Source: Synergistaceae bacterium
GTDB taxonomy: Bacteria > Synergistota > Synergistia > Synergistales > Aminobacteriaceae
Assembly (NCBI GenBank): GCA_017447325.1
Contig: JAFSNU010000141.1
Coordinates: 1 to 18,311, forward strand
Direction of reading: 5' to 3'
DNA: 18,311 nucleotides
Positions 8,200 to 15,029 of this stretch are shown in pieces (position 1 is the stretch's first letter; each line of letters starts with the position of its first letter). A program made the position numbers and the translations under genes. The notes below the pieces were generated by a model. It was not told the DNA's origin, did not search any database, and saw only the letters and a list, made by a program, of their open reading frames with translations.

Positions 8200-9099
8200 A
8201 TGGAAAATTTTAATAGACTTAACGATAAATATTTTAAATTTTTGTTTGCTAATCCTGATTATAAAGATTTATTAATTGGATTTGTGAATGACGTTCTGGA
8301 CAACACGCCGAAGAACGTTGAGCGTCTTCCGCCGGTTGTAGATTTAGTTTATTCGAACCGCGAGGCCGTACCGCAGAGTGCGCTTGACAAAACGCCGAGG
8401 TTCGACGTCATGGCGAGGACTTTCGATAATCGAAAGCTGCATATTGAAGTTCAAGTTGCGTATGATCCTTATTTACTGCAAAGGCTTATGAATTACGCTT
8501 CGCGCAGCTACGCCGGCGACACGCATCAGGGCGAGCCGTATTCAAGTGTTCAGATCGTATTTATAACTTTATTAAATTATAATTTATTTCCTGATTCTGA
8601 AGACTGGTACGAGCTGCACAGAATGATAAACGTTGCGACTGGCGCGTGGCGTCTCAGAAGCATGGAGTTTCATTTTATAGACATATCTAAATTACGTGCT
8701 AAAATGATAAAAGAACACGCGTGGCCGAAGACCGGACTTGAGCGTTGGCTTTATTATTTAGGCAGCATAGGAGGCAAGAAAAACATGGAGACGATCGCGA
8801 AAGAAGATTCAAGAGTGAACAAGATGATAAAGCTTGAGAATATATTTAGGGAAGACCCGGGCTTATTCGCCGCTTATACTGACTGGGAATTTGAGAAAAA
8901 ATTATACGATGCGACTTTAAATCACGTTGCTATACAAGATGAAGACGAAAGAAAAGAATTAGACAACATAAGTGCTCTTGTCAATTTTATAGAACGCGGT
9001 TGTACTACACTGCCAAAAGCTGCGGCTTTATTAGGCATGACCGAGGCAGAATTCAAAGCAAAAATGGCCAAGTATAATATTAAAATTGATAATGCTTAA
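8200..9099 (+). CDS. Rpn-type PD-(D/E)XK nuclease (putative transposase-like)
   Basis: A 299-residue member of the Rpn/PD-(D/E)XK nuclease-transposase family, proteins linked in E. coli to RecA-independent recombination and DNA cleavage. The N-terminus NDKYFKFLFANPDYKDLLIGFVNDVL is typical. The nuclease core is visible as Asp69 (RFDVMAR) and Glu83-x-Gln85 (HIEVQVAYD), the D...ExQ form of this superfamily. The C-terminal third is helical and charged and ends with a short repeat-like helix region (AALLGMTEAEFKAKMAKYN). It starts 37 bases after the ABC gene with no SD. No terminal repeats or target duplications are visible around it, so I would not call it an insertion element. Its link with the exporter could be chance, since these genes are often abundant and scattered in gut anaerobes. 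Confidence 0.88.
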   Translation: MENFNRLNDKYFKFLFANPDYKDLLIGFVNDVLDNTPKNVERLPPVVDLVYSNREAVPQSALDKTPRFDVMARTFDNRKLHIEVQVAYDPYLLQRLMNYASRSYAGDTHQGEPYSSVQIVFITLLNYNLFPDSEDWYELHRMINVATGAWRLRSMEFHFIDISKLRAKMIKEHAWPKTGLERWLYYLGSIGGKKNMETIAKEDSRVNKMIKLENIFREDPGLFAAYTDWEFEKKLYDATLNHVAIQDEDERKELDNISALVNFIERGCTTLPKAAALLGMTEAEFKAKMAKYNIKIDNA

Positions 9100-9159
9100 T
9101 AAGCTTAATAATATCTGGCGAGTTCGAGGCTTGATCTTTAAAATTATTTTAAATTAATT

Positions 9160-9993
9160 ATGCTTGAAAATTTTATTAAAAATTTAAACGAGACGGAGCG
9201 AGCCGAGCTTGAAAATTACTGCGCAAATAAATTTGTGAAGCAAAATAATCTTGATGAAGATAATCAAGAATTTTTAAATTTATGGCGCGGGATCATCAAG
9301 CTTAAATCTTGCATCGTAGGTCAAATTTTAAACGAACATATCTGCTATAAGCGGCCGGTGAAGTTTAACAGGCCTGAAGATATTAATATTATAATTTATA
9401 ATTCTATAGCCGGAGAGCTGCCCGTCATAAAATTCGGCGATATATCGGACTTCGAGAATTTTATAATTAATTTATTATATAAGGGCGACAGGTCACAAGC
9501 AGGAGATATTTCGCAGATGGGCGCTTCGTTTATATTCGGCAAAACTCAAAGATTTTTAGCTTTATCTAATAAATACTACAGCAACACGCCGCCGGAGTTC
9601 GTAAATCTTGAGACGGAAGAGTGGCGCGGGAAATCGGCGATTATTAGGCTCGAGCATGAATGCACGCATTATTACACCAAAAAATTTTACGGCTCGGCGT
9701 CTAATAATTTACGCGACGAACTTATCGCGGACTTTGTAGGACTTTACGAGGCGTTTAAATTTTATAACGCAAAATTATTTCAGCACTTCATGGGACTTGA
9801 TGATGTTAATAATCAAGCCGGCAGATTATCACTTTACACTGTCGGCTTGTCTAAAAACGTTCAAGAGATTATAAAGCAAATTGCTGTCACAAGTTCGAAC
9901 TGGCTCGAGAGCTGGCAGCACACTCAAGAATTTAAAAGCTTTAATAAATCTCAGCGAATTAATTATTTGTGCGAAAATTTAAAATTAATTTAA
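9160..9993 (+). CDS. Putative HExxH zinc metallopeptidase-like protein
   Basis: A 277-residue protein with the zinc-protease motif HECTH (His166, Glu167, His170) in the context RLEHECTHYYTKKFYG. It is followed by NLRDELIADF, where Glu187 or Asp191 could give the third zinc ligand. Upstream, SIAGELPVIKFGD and QMGASFIFGK are preserved-looking strands. From memory, cyanobacterial proteins of similar size share the EHECTHY...DELIAD pattern (a DUF7005-like group); I could not confirm this. There is no signal peptide or membrane segment, so it acts in the cytoplasm, or is itself exported by an unknown route. It is the last gene of the rightward exporter set, 60 bases after the Rpn gene, and converges with the next gene (2 bases between stops). 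It could process the exported peptide, be an immunity factor, or be unrelated; the zinc peptidase call is inferred from the motif. Confidence 0.72.
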   Translation: MLENFIKNLNETERAELENYCANKFVKQNNLDEDNQEFLNLWRGIIKLKSCIVGQILNEHICYKRPVKFNRPEDINIIIYNSIAGELPVIKFGDISDFENFIINLLYKGDRSQAGDISQMGASFIFGKTQRFLALSNKYYSNTPPEFVNLETEEWRGKSAIIRLEHECTHYYTKKFYGSASNNLRDELIADFVGLYEAFKFYNAKLFQHFMGLDDVNNQAGRLSLYTVGLSKNVQEIIKQIAVTSSNWLESWQHTQEFKSFNKSQRINYLCENLKLI

Positions 9994-9995
9994 AA

Positions 9996-10469
9996 TTACT
10001 GCATTAAAATTCCGCTCTTAACGCCGCGCTTATTTGAAAATTTTGCAAGCTCTTTAAGTTTAGCGTCAAGCATGTTAAGCCCGGGCGTCAGCTCGTCTCT
10101 TAAATCATATAAAATATGATCCGTCTCGTCAGTCTCGATATGATCGATTAAAAGCTGCAGCGCGCTCAAAATTTTTGATTTAATCAAATTATCTTCGTCG
10201 TTGAAAATCGGCCGCGACGAGAAGAACTGACATTTATTATAAATTTTCATCAGCCATTCGACGCCTTCCATAATGGCAACTACAGTAGGCAAAATTTTAT
10301 CGCCGTCAACTATCACGCCCTTGCCGCGCGTCTCTTCAACTTCAAGCATTAATTCTCGCACTCCGCCCTTTAACTTGTCAGAATAAAGCACCGCGCTGTC
10401 CAAACTCTCCGCCATTAACTCGCTTACAGGCTTTATCTCAAGATCTTTATAACTATTATCAATCAGCAA
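9996..10469 (-). CDS. Small helical protein of unknown function
   Basis: A 157-residue soluble protein that I do not recognise. It is mostly predicted helix, with charged heptad-like segments (KILSALQLLIDHIETDE, ELTPGLNMLDAKLKELAKF) and no signal peptide or membrane segment. The open frame gives a TTG start at 10469. Upstream on this strand, a short frame ATG AAA AAT TGC TGA overlaps it out of frame; one extra base would join it to give MKNLLIDNSYKDL, so a small frameshift or an upstream mini-ORF is possible. AGG is the only SD-like element, 11 bases before the TTG. Met19 is an alternative start. It is transcribed towards the metallopeptidase gene; there is no room for a terminator between them. 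Confidence 0.65.
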   Translation of the reverse strand: MLIDNSYKDLEIKPVSELMAESLDSAVLYSDKLKGGVRELMLEVEETRGKGVIVDGDKILPTVVAIMEGVEWLMKIYNKCQFFSSRPIFNDEDNLIKSKILSALQLLIDHIETDETDHILYDLRDELTPGLNMLDAKLKELAKFSNKRGVKSGILMQ

Positions 10470-10528
10470 TTTTTCATCAACCTAATTTAATTTAAATTTT
10501 AAATTAATTAATTCTAACATAAACTTTA

Positions 10529-10537
10529 TGCTATAAT
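10529..10537 (+). promoter_or_regulatory. Extended -10 promoter element
   Basis: TGCTATAAT is a perfect extended -10 (TGnTATAAT) on the plus strand. No good -35 lies 15-19 bases upstream (TAATTC at 10509), which extended -10 promoters can do without. No plus-strand gene follows; transcription would run through the 12-bp repeat and into the antisense of the methyltransferase gene. It could drive a small or antisense RNA, or be chance. Confidence 0.35.
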
Positions 10538-10587
10538 TGTTTTAAATATATTTAATAATCAAACTTTTATTAAAACAAATTCAAAAT

Positions 10588-10611
10588 TTTTCAGCTACAT
10601 TTTCAGCTACA
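10588..10611. repeat. Two perfect tandem 12-bp repeats
   Basis: TTTTCAGCTACA occurs twice head to tail (10588-10599 and 10600-10611). It is the only island with G and C bases in an otherwise A/T stretch, so it stands out from background. It lies 119 bases upstream of the leftward unknown gene and 50 bases downstream of the plus-strand extended -10. A protein-binding site or a slippage duplication are both possible. Confidence 0.6.
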
Positions 10612-10712
10612 AAAAATTATTCTAAATTATTTTGCCGCAAGAATTTATAAAATTAAATTTAAAAATTATGCGTCACAAAATTTTTTAAAATTTTAAGTTT
10701 TAATAATAAAAA

Positions 10713-11231
10713 TTAACGCTTAAACTCCGCACCCTCGAGCTCCAATAATTTTGCCTTGCGATCAAGCCTCCGGCTTTTAAGCCCATAGCCGACTAAACTT
10801 TTATCCCGGCCTATCACTCTATGACAGGGAATTATAATCGAAATATTATTCCGTCCGACCGCCTGGCCTACAGCCTGCGCCGCCATCTTCTTAATTCCGC
10901 GCTTGGCCGCAGTAATCTCCGCTATATCGCCATAGCTTACAGTCTCGCCATATTTAATATTTAATAAAATTTTCCAGACCTGAACTTGAAACTCAGTGCC
11001 GTTTAATTTTAACTCAGGCGTGAAGTCCGGCTCGCGTCCCGCAAAATATACATCAAGCCATTTAACAGCCTTATCAAAAATTTTTAAATTTTTATTATTA
11101 ATAATAATTTTATCTTGCCCTAAGCAGTCATTAAAATATAAGCCGCATAAAGCATTATTATTATCAGCGCATAATAAAATCTCGCCCAGCGGCGAATTAT
11201 AAATTTTAAAATTTAAATTATTATTCAACAT
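10713..11231 (-). CDS. ogt: Methylated-DNA-[protein]-cysteine S-methyltransferase
   Basis: Repairs O6-alkylguanine by moving the alkyl group to its own cysteine, a one-use suicide reaction. The active site IIPCHRVIG has Cys136 (counting from the ATG at 11231). The DNA-binding part GTEFQVQVWKILLNIKYGETVSYGDIAE and VGYGLKSRRLDRKAKLLELEG are typical of the family. The 172-residue length fits, with no extra Ada regulatory domain. A TTG at 11279 would extend the frame, but it overlaps the upstream gene. The ATG at 11231 has an SD-like GAGG 6 bases away and begins just before the conserved KIYNSPLGEI strand, so I chose it. It lies 28 bases after the TetR-type gene on the same strand and is probably co-transcribed with it; this suggests, without proving, control by that regulator. 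The symbol follows family use. Confidence 0.9.
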   Translation of the reverse strand: MLNNNLNFKIYNSPLGEILLCADNNNALCGLYFNDCLGQDKIIINNKNLKIFDKAVKWLDVYFAGREPDFTPELKLNGTEFQVQVWKILLNIKYGETVSYGDIAEITAAKRGIKKMAAQAVGQAVGRNNISIIIPCHRVIGRDKSLVGYGLKSRRLDRKAKLLELEGAEFKR

Positions 11232-11259
11232 GCCTTGCCTCGCTGAAATTTTTAAAAAA

Positions 11260-11910
11260 TTATTTAAGCCCGTGAGCAAGATTTAGCAGCCCGTCATATA
11301 AAATTTCACGGGTATCAAGTATAACGCAATGCTTAACGCTTGCCAAATTTATAGCTTCAAGCTGCTTCGCGCTCGGCTTGGTGTACGGGTAAACGCCTTG
11401 AATAAATATAAAAAATTCAGCTATAAAATTATCACGCTGCAAATTTGTCGAGTTCGGGAAAAATTTTTTCACAGCATTTTGAAGCACGTCAAAAATAATT
11501 TCAATTTCTATCTTGAAATTCGCAAGCTGCTGCACTGAACATTTAGCTTCAAGCCTCGTAAGCTGTATTGCAAATAAGCTCAGCATTATATCGCTTGACA
11601 TAAACGCGTCGGCCAAAATTCCGCAAAAATCTTCGCAGCTTAAATTATTAAATTTTTTAAACTCGCAGCTTAAATTTTTTGCAATAAATAAATATTCGCG
11701 CTTGATCAAGTCCAAAAATATTTCTTCTTTAGTCTTATAATAGCTGTATATAGTCGTGCGTGAGAGCGAAGTCCGCTCGGCTATATCTTTAAATATAATC
11801 TCGTCAAAAGATTTTAATTTATAAATCTCGGCACACGCGTTTAAAATTTCCTCGCGCCTGACGTCAAACTGCTCTTGCGTCCGCGCCCTTTGAAACTGAG
11901 AACTCATCAT
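11260..11910 (-). CDS. TetR/AcrR-family transcriptional regulator
   Basis: A 216-residue one-component regulator. The N-terminal helix-turn-helix (about residues 18-65) reads REEILNACAEIYKLKSF...IFKDIAERTSLSRTTIYSYYKTKEEIFLDLI, which is the classic TetR pattern with the recognition helix TTIYSYYKTKEEIF. The C-terminal helical domain, which senses a ligand and dimerises, is A/T-rich in coding and unassigned. Two adjacent ATG codons (11910 and 11907) exist; an AGAGG SD is 2 bases from the first and 5 from the second, so the second may be the true start. It is divergent from the broken alpha/beta hydrolase and upstream of the methyltransferase gene. The palindrome at 11924-11947 is a candidate operator for autoregulation and for controlling the divergent gene. 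Confidence 0.9.
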   Translation of the reverse strand: MMSSQFQRARTQEQFDVRREEILNACAEIYKLKSFDEIIFKDIAERTSLSRTTIYSYYKTKEEIFLDLIKREYLFIAKNLSCEFKKFNNLSCEDFCGILADAFMSSDIMLSLFAIQLTRLEAKCSVQQLANFKIEIEIIFDVLQNAVKKFFPNSTNLQRDNFIAEFFIFIQGVYPYTKPSAKQLEAINLASVKHCVILDTREILYDGLLNLAHGLK

Positions 11911-11923
11911 GACCTCTAAATAA

Positions 11924-11947
11924 ATTTTTTAATTTTAATTAAAAAAT
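11924..11947. promoter_or_regulatory. Perfect 24-bp palindrome, candidate TetR-type operator
   Basis: Arms ATTTTTTAATT (11924-11934) and AATTAAAAAAT (11937-11947) are perfect reverse complements around a 2-base centre. It sits 14 bases upstream of the TetR-type gene in the divergent spacer. Such regulators usually bind palindromes here, which makes it an operator candidate. All-A/T sequence makes chance palindromes likely, so confidence is low. Confidence 0.35.
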
Positions 11948-12026
11948 ACTAACCCCAAAAATTTTTGCCGTCAATTTTTTATTATTTAATTTAAAATTTT
12001 AAGCAGTAGGATTAAAAATTTAAATC

Positions 12027-12871
12027 ATGTACAACATGCAGCTCACTGAAAATTTAAATTTAACTCGAGAATGGGACAAAGTATTTAAGCTAAGCTATAA
12101 AGTCTCGCACAAGAAAGTTTGTTATGTAAATCGCTACGGCATTACTCTTGCGGCGGATTTATACAAGCCTAAAGACTTGCAGCCCGGGCAAAAACTTCCG
12201 GCGCTTGCAGTAGGCAGTCCGTACGGAGCAGTTAAAGAACAGGCCGCAGGAATTTACGCAATGAACATGGCCGAGCGCGGCTATATAACTTTAGCGTTTG
12301 ATCCGTCGTTTAACGGAGAGAGCGGAGGAAACACGAGGCTCGTCTCGTCGCCTGATATTAATACAGAAGACTTTTGCGCGTCTGTCGATTATCTTTCATG
12401 TCTTGATGAAGTTGACGCAAATAAAATCGGAATTATCGGCATATGCGGCTTCGGCGGTCTTGCTATAAGCGCGGAAGCTATACCAACGCGCCGAGCCTGC
12501 CCAAGCCTTGCCCGTCAGACGCTCCGGACTTTTTAAAAGATTACTGCGATTTCTATCACACGAAGCGCGGCTATCATCCTCGTTCTGTCAACTCCGGCCT
12601 CGGCTGGAACGCTACGACTATGCTCAGCCATTTAACTTTCTCACTCTTTGACTACGCTGACGAGATAGAAAGTGCTGTATTATTAGTTCACGGCGATAAA
12701 GCTTTATCTTATTATGCGAGCGAAAGAGTCTTTAAATTATTAAAGGGCAGCAATAAAGAATTTTTGACTGTCAAAAATGCAACTCACTGCGATTTATACG
12801 ACGGCGGCAAGAATAAAGACTTAATTCCTTTCGACAAAATAGACGAGTTTTTAAAGAAATATTTAAATTAA
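12027..12871 (+). pseudogene. Alpha/beta hydrolase, broken by internal deletion and frameshift
   Basis: Two overlapping frames make one gene. The first (12027-12536) has the YcjY-like start VNRYGITLAADLYKP, AVGSPYGAVKEQAAG, AFDPSFNGESGG and the nucleophile elbow GICGFGG, a GxCxG form as in dienelactone hydrolases. It loses sense after ISAEA near 12475. The second frame resumes with DFLKDYCDFYHTKRGYHPRSVNSG and ends with LLVHGDKALSYYASERVF, NATHCDLYDGG and PFDKIDEFLKKYLN, which carries the catalytic-acid and His region (NATHCD). From the family as I know it, about 50 residues are missing between the halves, with a length not divisible by three. The protein is therefore probably inactive. The substrate is unknown. 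The ATG at 12027 has no convincing SD. Confidence 0.85.
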
Positions 12872-12889
12872 TTTTAATATAATAAAAAT

Positions 12890-12900
12890 ACTCTTTGAGT
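12890..12900. terminator. Weak hairpin between convergent genes
   Basis: ACTC-TTT-GAGT forms a 4-bp stem flanked by runs of A on the left and T on the right, in the 71-base gap between convergent genes. It could act in both directions as a factor-independent terminator, but the stem is short and includes mismatches when extended. Confidence 0.35.
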
Positions 12901-12942
12901 TTTAAATTTTAAATTTTTAATTTAGCTTAAAGCGTTTAATTT

Positions 12943-14148
12943 TTATTTATTTTTAACTTTAATCGTCGCGGCGTACGCGCTGTTAAACAAGCCTAATATA
13001 GCTGATAATATAAACAAAGTTTCGATGCCCAAGACCTGCCAGATCCATCCGCCGAACAACGCGATTAAAATACTTATAACGTGATTTATAGATAAGCCGG
13101 TCGAGATCGTCGCTCTTACTTCGTCGTTAGTGTCGGAAATATCTTGAACGTAAACGTTCGCGGCCATCGACGCAAGCGAGATTACAGAGTCCAAAATATA
13201 ATTCAAGCAGCAAATTATAAACGCAATATTAAACGCAAACAAATGATGAGCGAAGCCGTAAAAGAAACAGACAATTACTAAAATCAAAGTGTCGCTTATC
13301 ATGACTATTTTATAGCCGAGCTTGTCTATAATTCTGCCGATGAACGGCGAGGCAATAAAGCAGCTTATTGCAGAGACGGCAAACAATAAGCTTATCGTCA
13401 TTGCGCTCGCTTTATAAAATAATACTAAGACATAAGGCCCGAACGTGAAAAATATTTGCTTGCGCGCTCCGTAAAATAATTCAAGCATGTAATATTTAAA
13501 ATATTTTTTGCGGAAATAAAATCTGCTGCGAGCCTTGTCAGTCTGAGTTGAGCTTGTTAATTTCAACGAGAATAAAAATCCAAGACCGTAAATGCACGCC
13601 GCTAATAAAAATATCGGCTTGAATAATCCCGTGCCCTTGCTCAAGAGCCAAAATAAAATTATCACGCCCAAATATCCGGCCAGCGTCCCTATCTCGTATA
13701 TAGCAGTCTGAACGCCGAGAGCCGCGCCGCCCTTGTTCTCTCTCGCATACACGAGCGATAAAGTGCTGCGCATTCCAAGCTGCATGTGCTCGCCGAGCGA
13801 GTAAATAAATATGCACAGCGTCACCAAAACTTTCGACGCCGGAGCAAGCGCGAGCATCCCCATTCCCAAGACCGCAATAAACGTTCCTGTCTTGAAAAAT
13901 TTTTCAGCCGAAAAATTATAAAGCAAAGCTAAAATAAATATCATCAACGCCCCGGGCAATTCTCTAAAAAATTCCGACACGCCCCGATCAAACTGCGTCA
14001 TCGCGGCGACCTCGGCAAGATAATTATCTATAACGCCTTTATATAATCCATAGGCAAGCCCGAATGATATTACAGCAAGCAAGAACGCTTTAAATTTCGC
14101 CTCAGGCCTAAAAGTTTTATCAATAGTTTTTAATTTAAAATTACTCAT
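12943..14148 (-). CDS. Major facilitator superfamily transporter
   Basis: A 401-residue MFS protein of about 12 membrane helices, for example AFLLAVISFGLAYGLYKGVI near residues 18-37 and FLLAACIYGLGFLFSLKL near 181-198. It has a central basic loop (about 199-220, KARSRFYFRKKYFKYY) joining the two six-helix halves. The second half includes SPFIGRIIDKLGYKIVMI, the repeat of the family's loop 2-3 motif. The substrate cannot be told. The ATG at 14148 has an AAGGA-type SD about 12 bases upstream. The stop is in a short gap convergent with the broken hydrolase. It follows the TtcA-like gene by 32 bases on the same strand, so it probably belongs to that operon. Confidence 0.9.
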   Translation of the reverse strand: MSNFKLKTIDKTFRPEAKFKAFLLAVISFGLAYGLYKGVIDNYLAEVAAMTQFDRGVSEFFRELPGALMIFILALLYNFSAEKFFKTGTFIAVLGMGMLALAPASKVLVTLCIFIYSLGEHMQLGMRSTLSLVYARENKGGAALGVQTAIYEIGTLAGYLGVIILFWLLSKGTGLFKPIFLLAACIYGLGFLFSLKLTSSTQTDKARSRFYFRKKYFKYYMLELFYGARKQIFFTFGPYVLVLFYKASAMTISLLFAVSAISCFIASPFIGRIIDKLGYKIVMISDTLILVIVCFFYGFAHHLFAFNIAFIICCLNYILDSVISLASMAANVYVQDISDTNDEVRATISTGLSINHVISILIALFGGWIWQVLGIETLFILSAILGLFNSAYAATIKVKNK

Positions 14149-14180
14149 GCAAAATCTTCTTCCTTATATATATTATTATT

Positions 14181-15029
14181 CTAAAAATCATCAAGAAACG
14201 ATTTAACTCCGCCGTGAGTTTTATAAGCAGGAAACGTGTCGAGATTAACAGCGTGAGCCGCTTTAAATATATTGCGCTCTATATCAGGATTAATTTTGCG
14301 CAGGTCTTTAAGCAGATTTTTAATCTCAAATCTTTTAGAATTTAAATGACCGTCCGCAATATTTTCAGTGAACTTGCAGGCGCACTGCAAAAATTCCAAA
14401 TTATTATAATTACGCCATGCGATAATATCATCTTCTTTGACGCAGTAAAGCGGCCTGATTAACTGCATTCCTTCAAAGTTCGTGCTGTGAAGTTTCGGCG
14501 GCATACACTGAAGCTGCGCTCCGTAGAACATCGACATTAACACAGTCTCTATTACATCATTCAAGTGATGACCCAGCGCAATTTTATTACAGCCGAGCTC
14601 ACGCGCTTTATTGTAAAGATGCCCGCGCCTCATCCTCGCGCAAAGATAGCACGGACTTTTAACAACCTGATTAGCGACGTCAAAAATATTGCTCTCGAAA
14701 ATATTTAATTTAATATCCAAAAGCTCAGCATTAAATTTAATTTTATTTAAATTCGCCTCGTTATAGCCCGGGTTCATGCATAAATTTATAATTTCAAATT
14801 CAAAGTCGCTGTATTTATTCAAGCTCTGCATTAACTTCGCCATGAGCATAGAGTCCTTGCCGCCGGAAATACAAACGGCAATCTTATCATGCGGCTCAAT
14901 TAATTTATATTGTTTAACAGCATTAATAAACGGCGTCCATAATTTCTTGCGGAATTTTTTATGGATGCTCCGCTCGGCCTGATTTATATTTTGCTCGGGC
15001 GTTAAGCTATGCGAGGCTTGATTATTCAT
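14181..15029 (-). CDS. TtcA-family tRNA 2-thiocytidine biosynthesis-like PP-loop protein
   Basis: A 282-residue N-type ATP pyrophosphatase. The PP-loop CISGGKDSM (55-60 region) binds ATP. CYLCARMRRGHLY carries Cys127 and Cys130, and Cys216/Cys218 (LQCACKF) follow; TtcA uses two cysteines in the middle and one later to bind an Fe-S cluster, which these match. ALGHHLNDVIET (about 151-162) is a further conserved family stretch. TtcA adds sulfur to cytidine 32 of tRNA. Family members in anaerobes may instead act in related thiolations, so the exact tRNA position is inferred. The ATG at 15029 overlaps the stop of the upstream MFS gene by 8 bases (ATGAATAA), so translation is coupled. It is cytoplasmic. 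Confidence 0.85.
   Translation of the reverse strand: MNNQASHSLTPEQNINQAERSIHKKFRKKLWTPFINAVKQYKLIEPHDKIAVCISGGKDSMLMAKLMQSLNKYSDFEFEIINLCMNPGYNEANLNKIKFNAELLDIKLNIFESNIFDVANQVVKSPCYLCARMRRGHLYNKARELGCNKIALGHHLNDVIETVLMSMFYGAQLQCMPPKLHSTNFEGMQLIRPLYCVKEDDIIAWRNYNNLEFLQCACKFTENIADGHLNSKRFEIKNLLKDLRKINPDIERNIFKAAHAVNLDTFPAYKTHGGVKSFLDDF

Larger units (their letters stand above)
10470..10712. other. A/T-rich intergenic region between a TTG-start gene and ogt
   Basis: This 243-base spacer has no convincing gene. It contains a perfect tandem repeat (10588-10611) and a plus-strand extended -10 motif (10529-10537), described separately. The rest is A/T-rich with no clear hairpin terminator. It is the largest gene-free stretch in the window. 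Confidence 0.6.

Noticed and set aside
8163..9159. Rpn-type gene as a complete insertion element
   Set aside because: No terminal inverted repeats, target-site duplications or second transposase gene are visible around it.
9996..10469. The small helical protein as the missing exported peptide precursor
   Set aside because: At 157 residues on the opposite strand, with no leader-like region or double-glycine site before a short core, it does not look like such a precursor.
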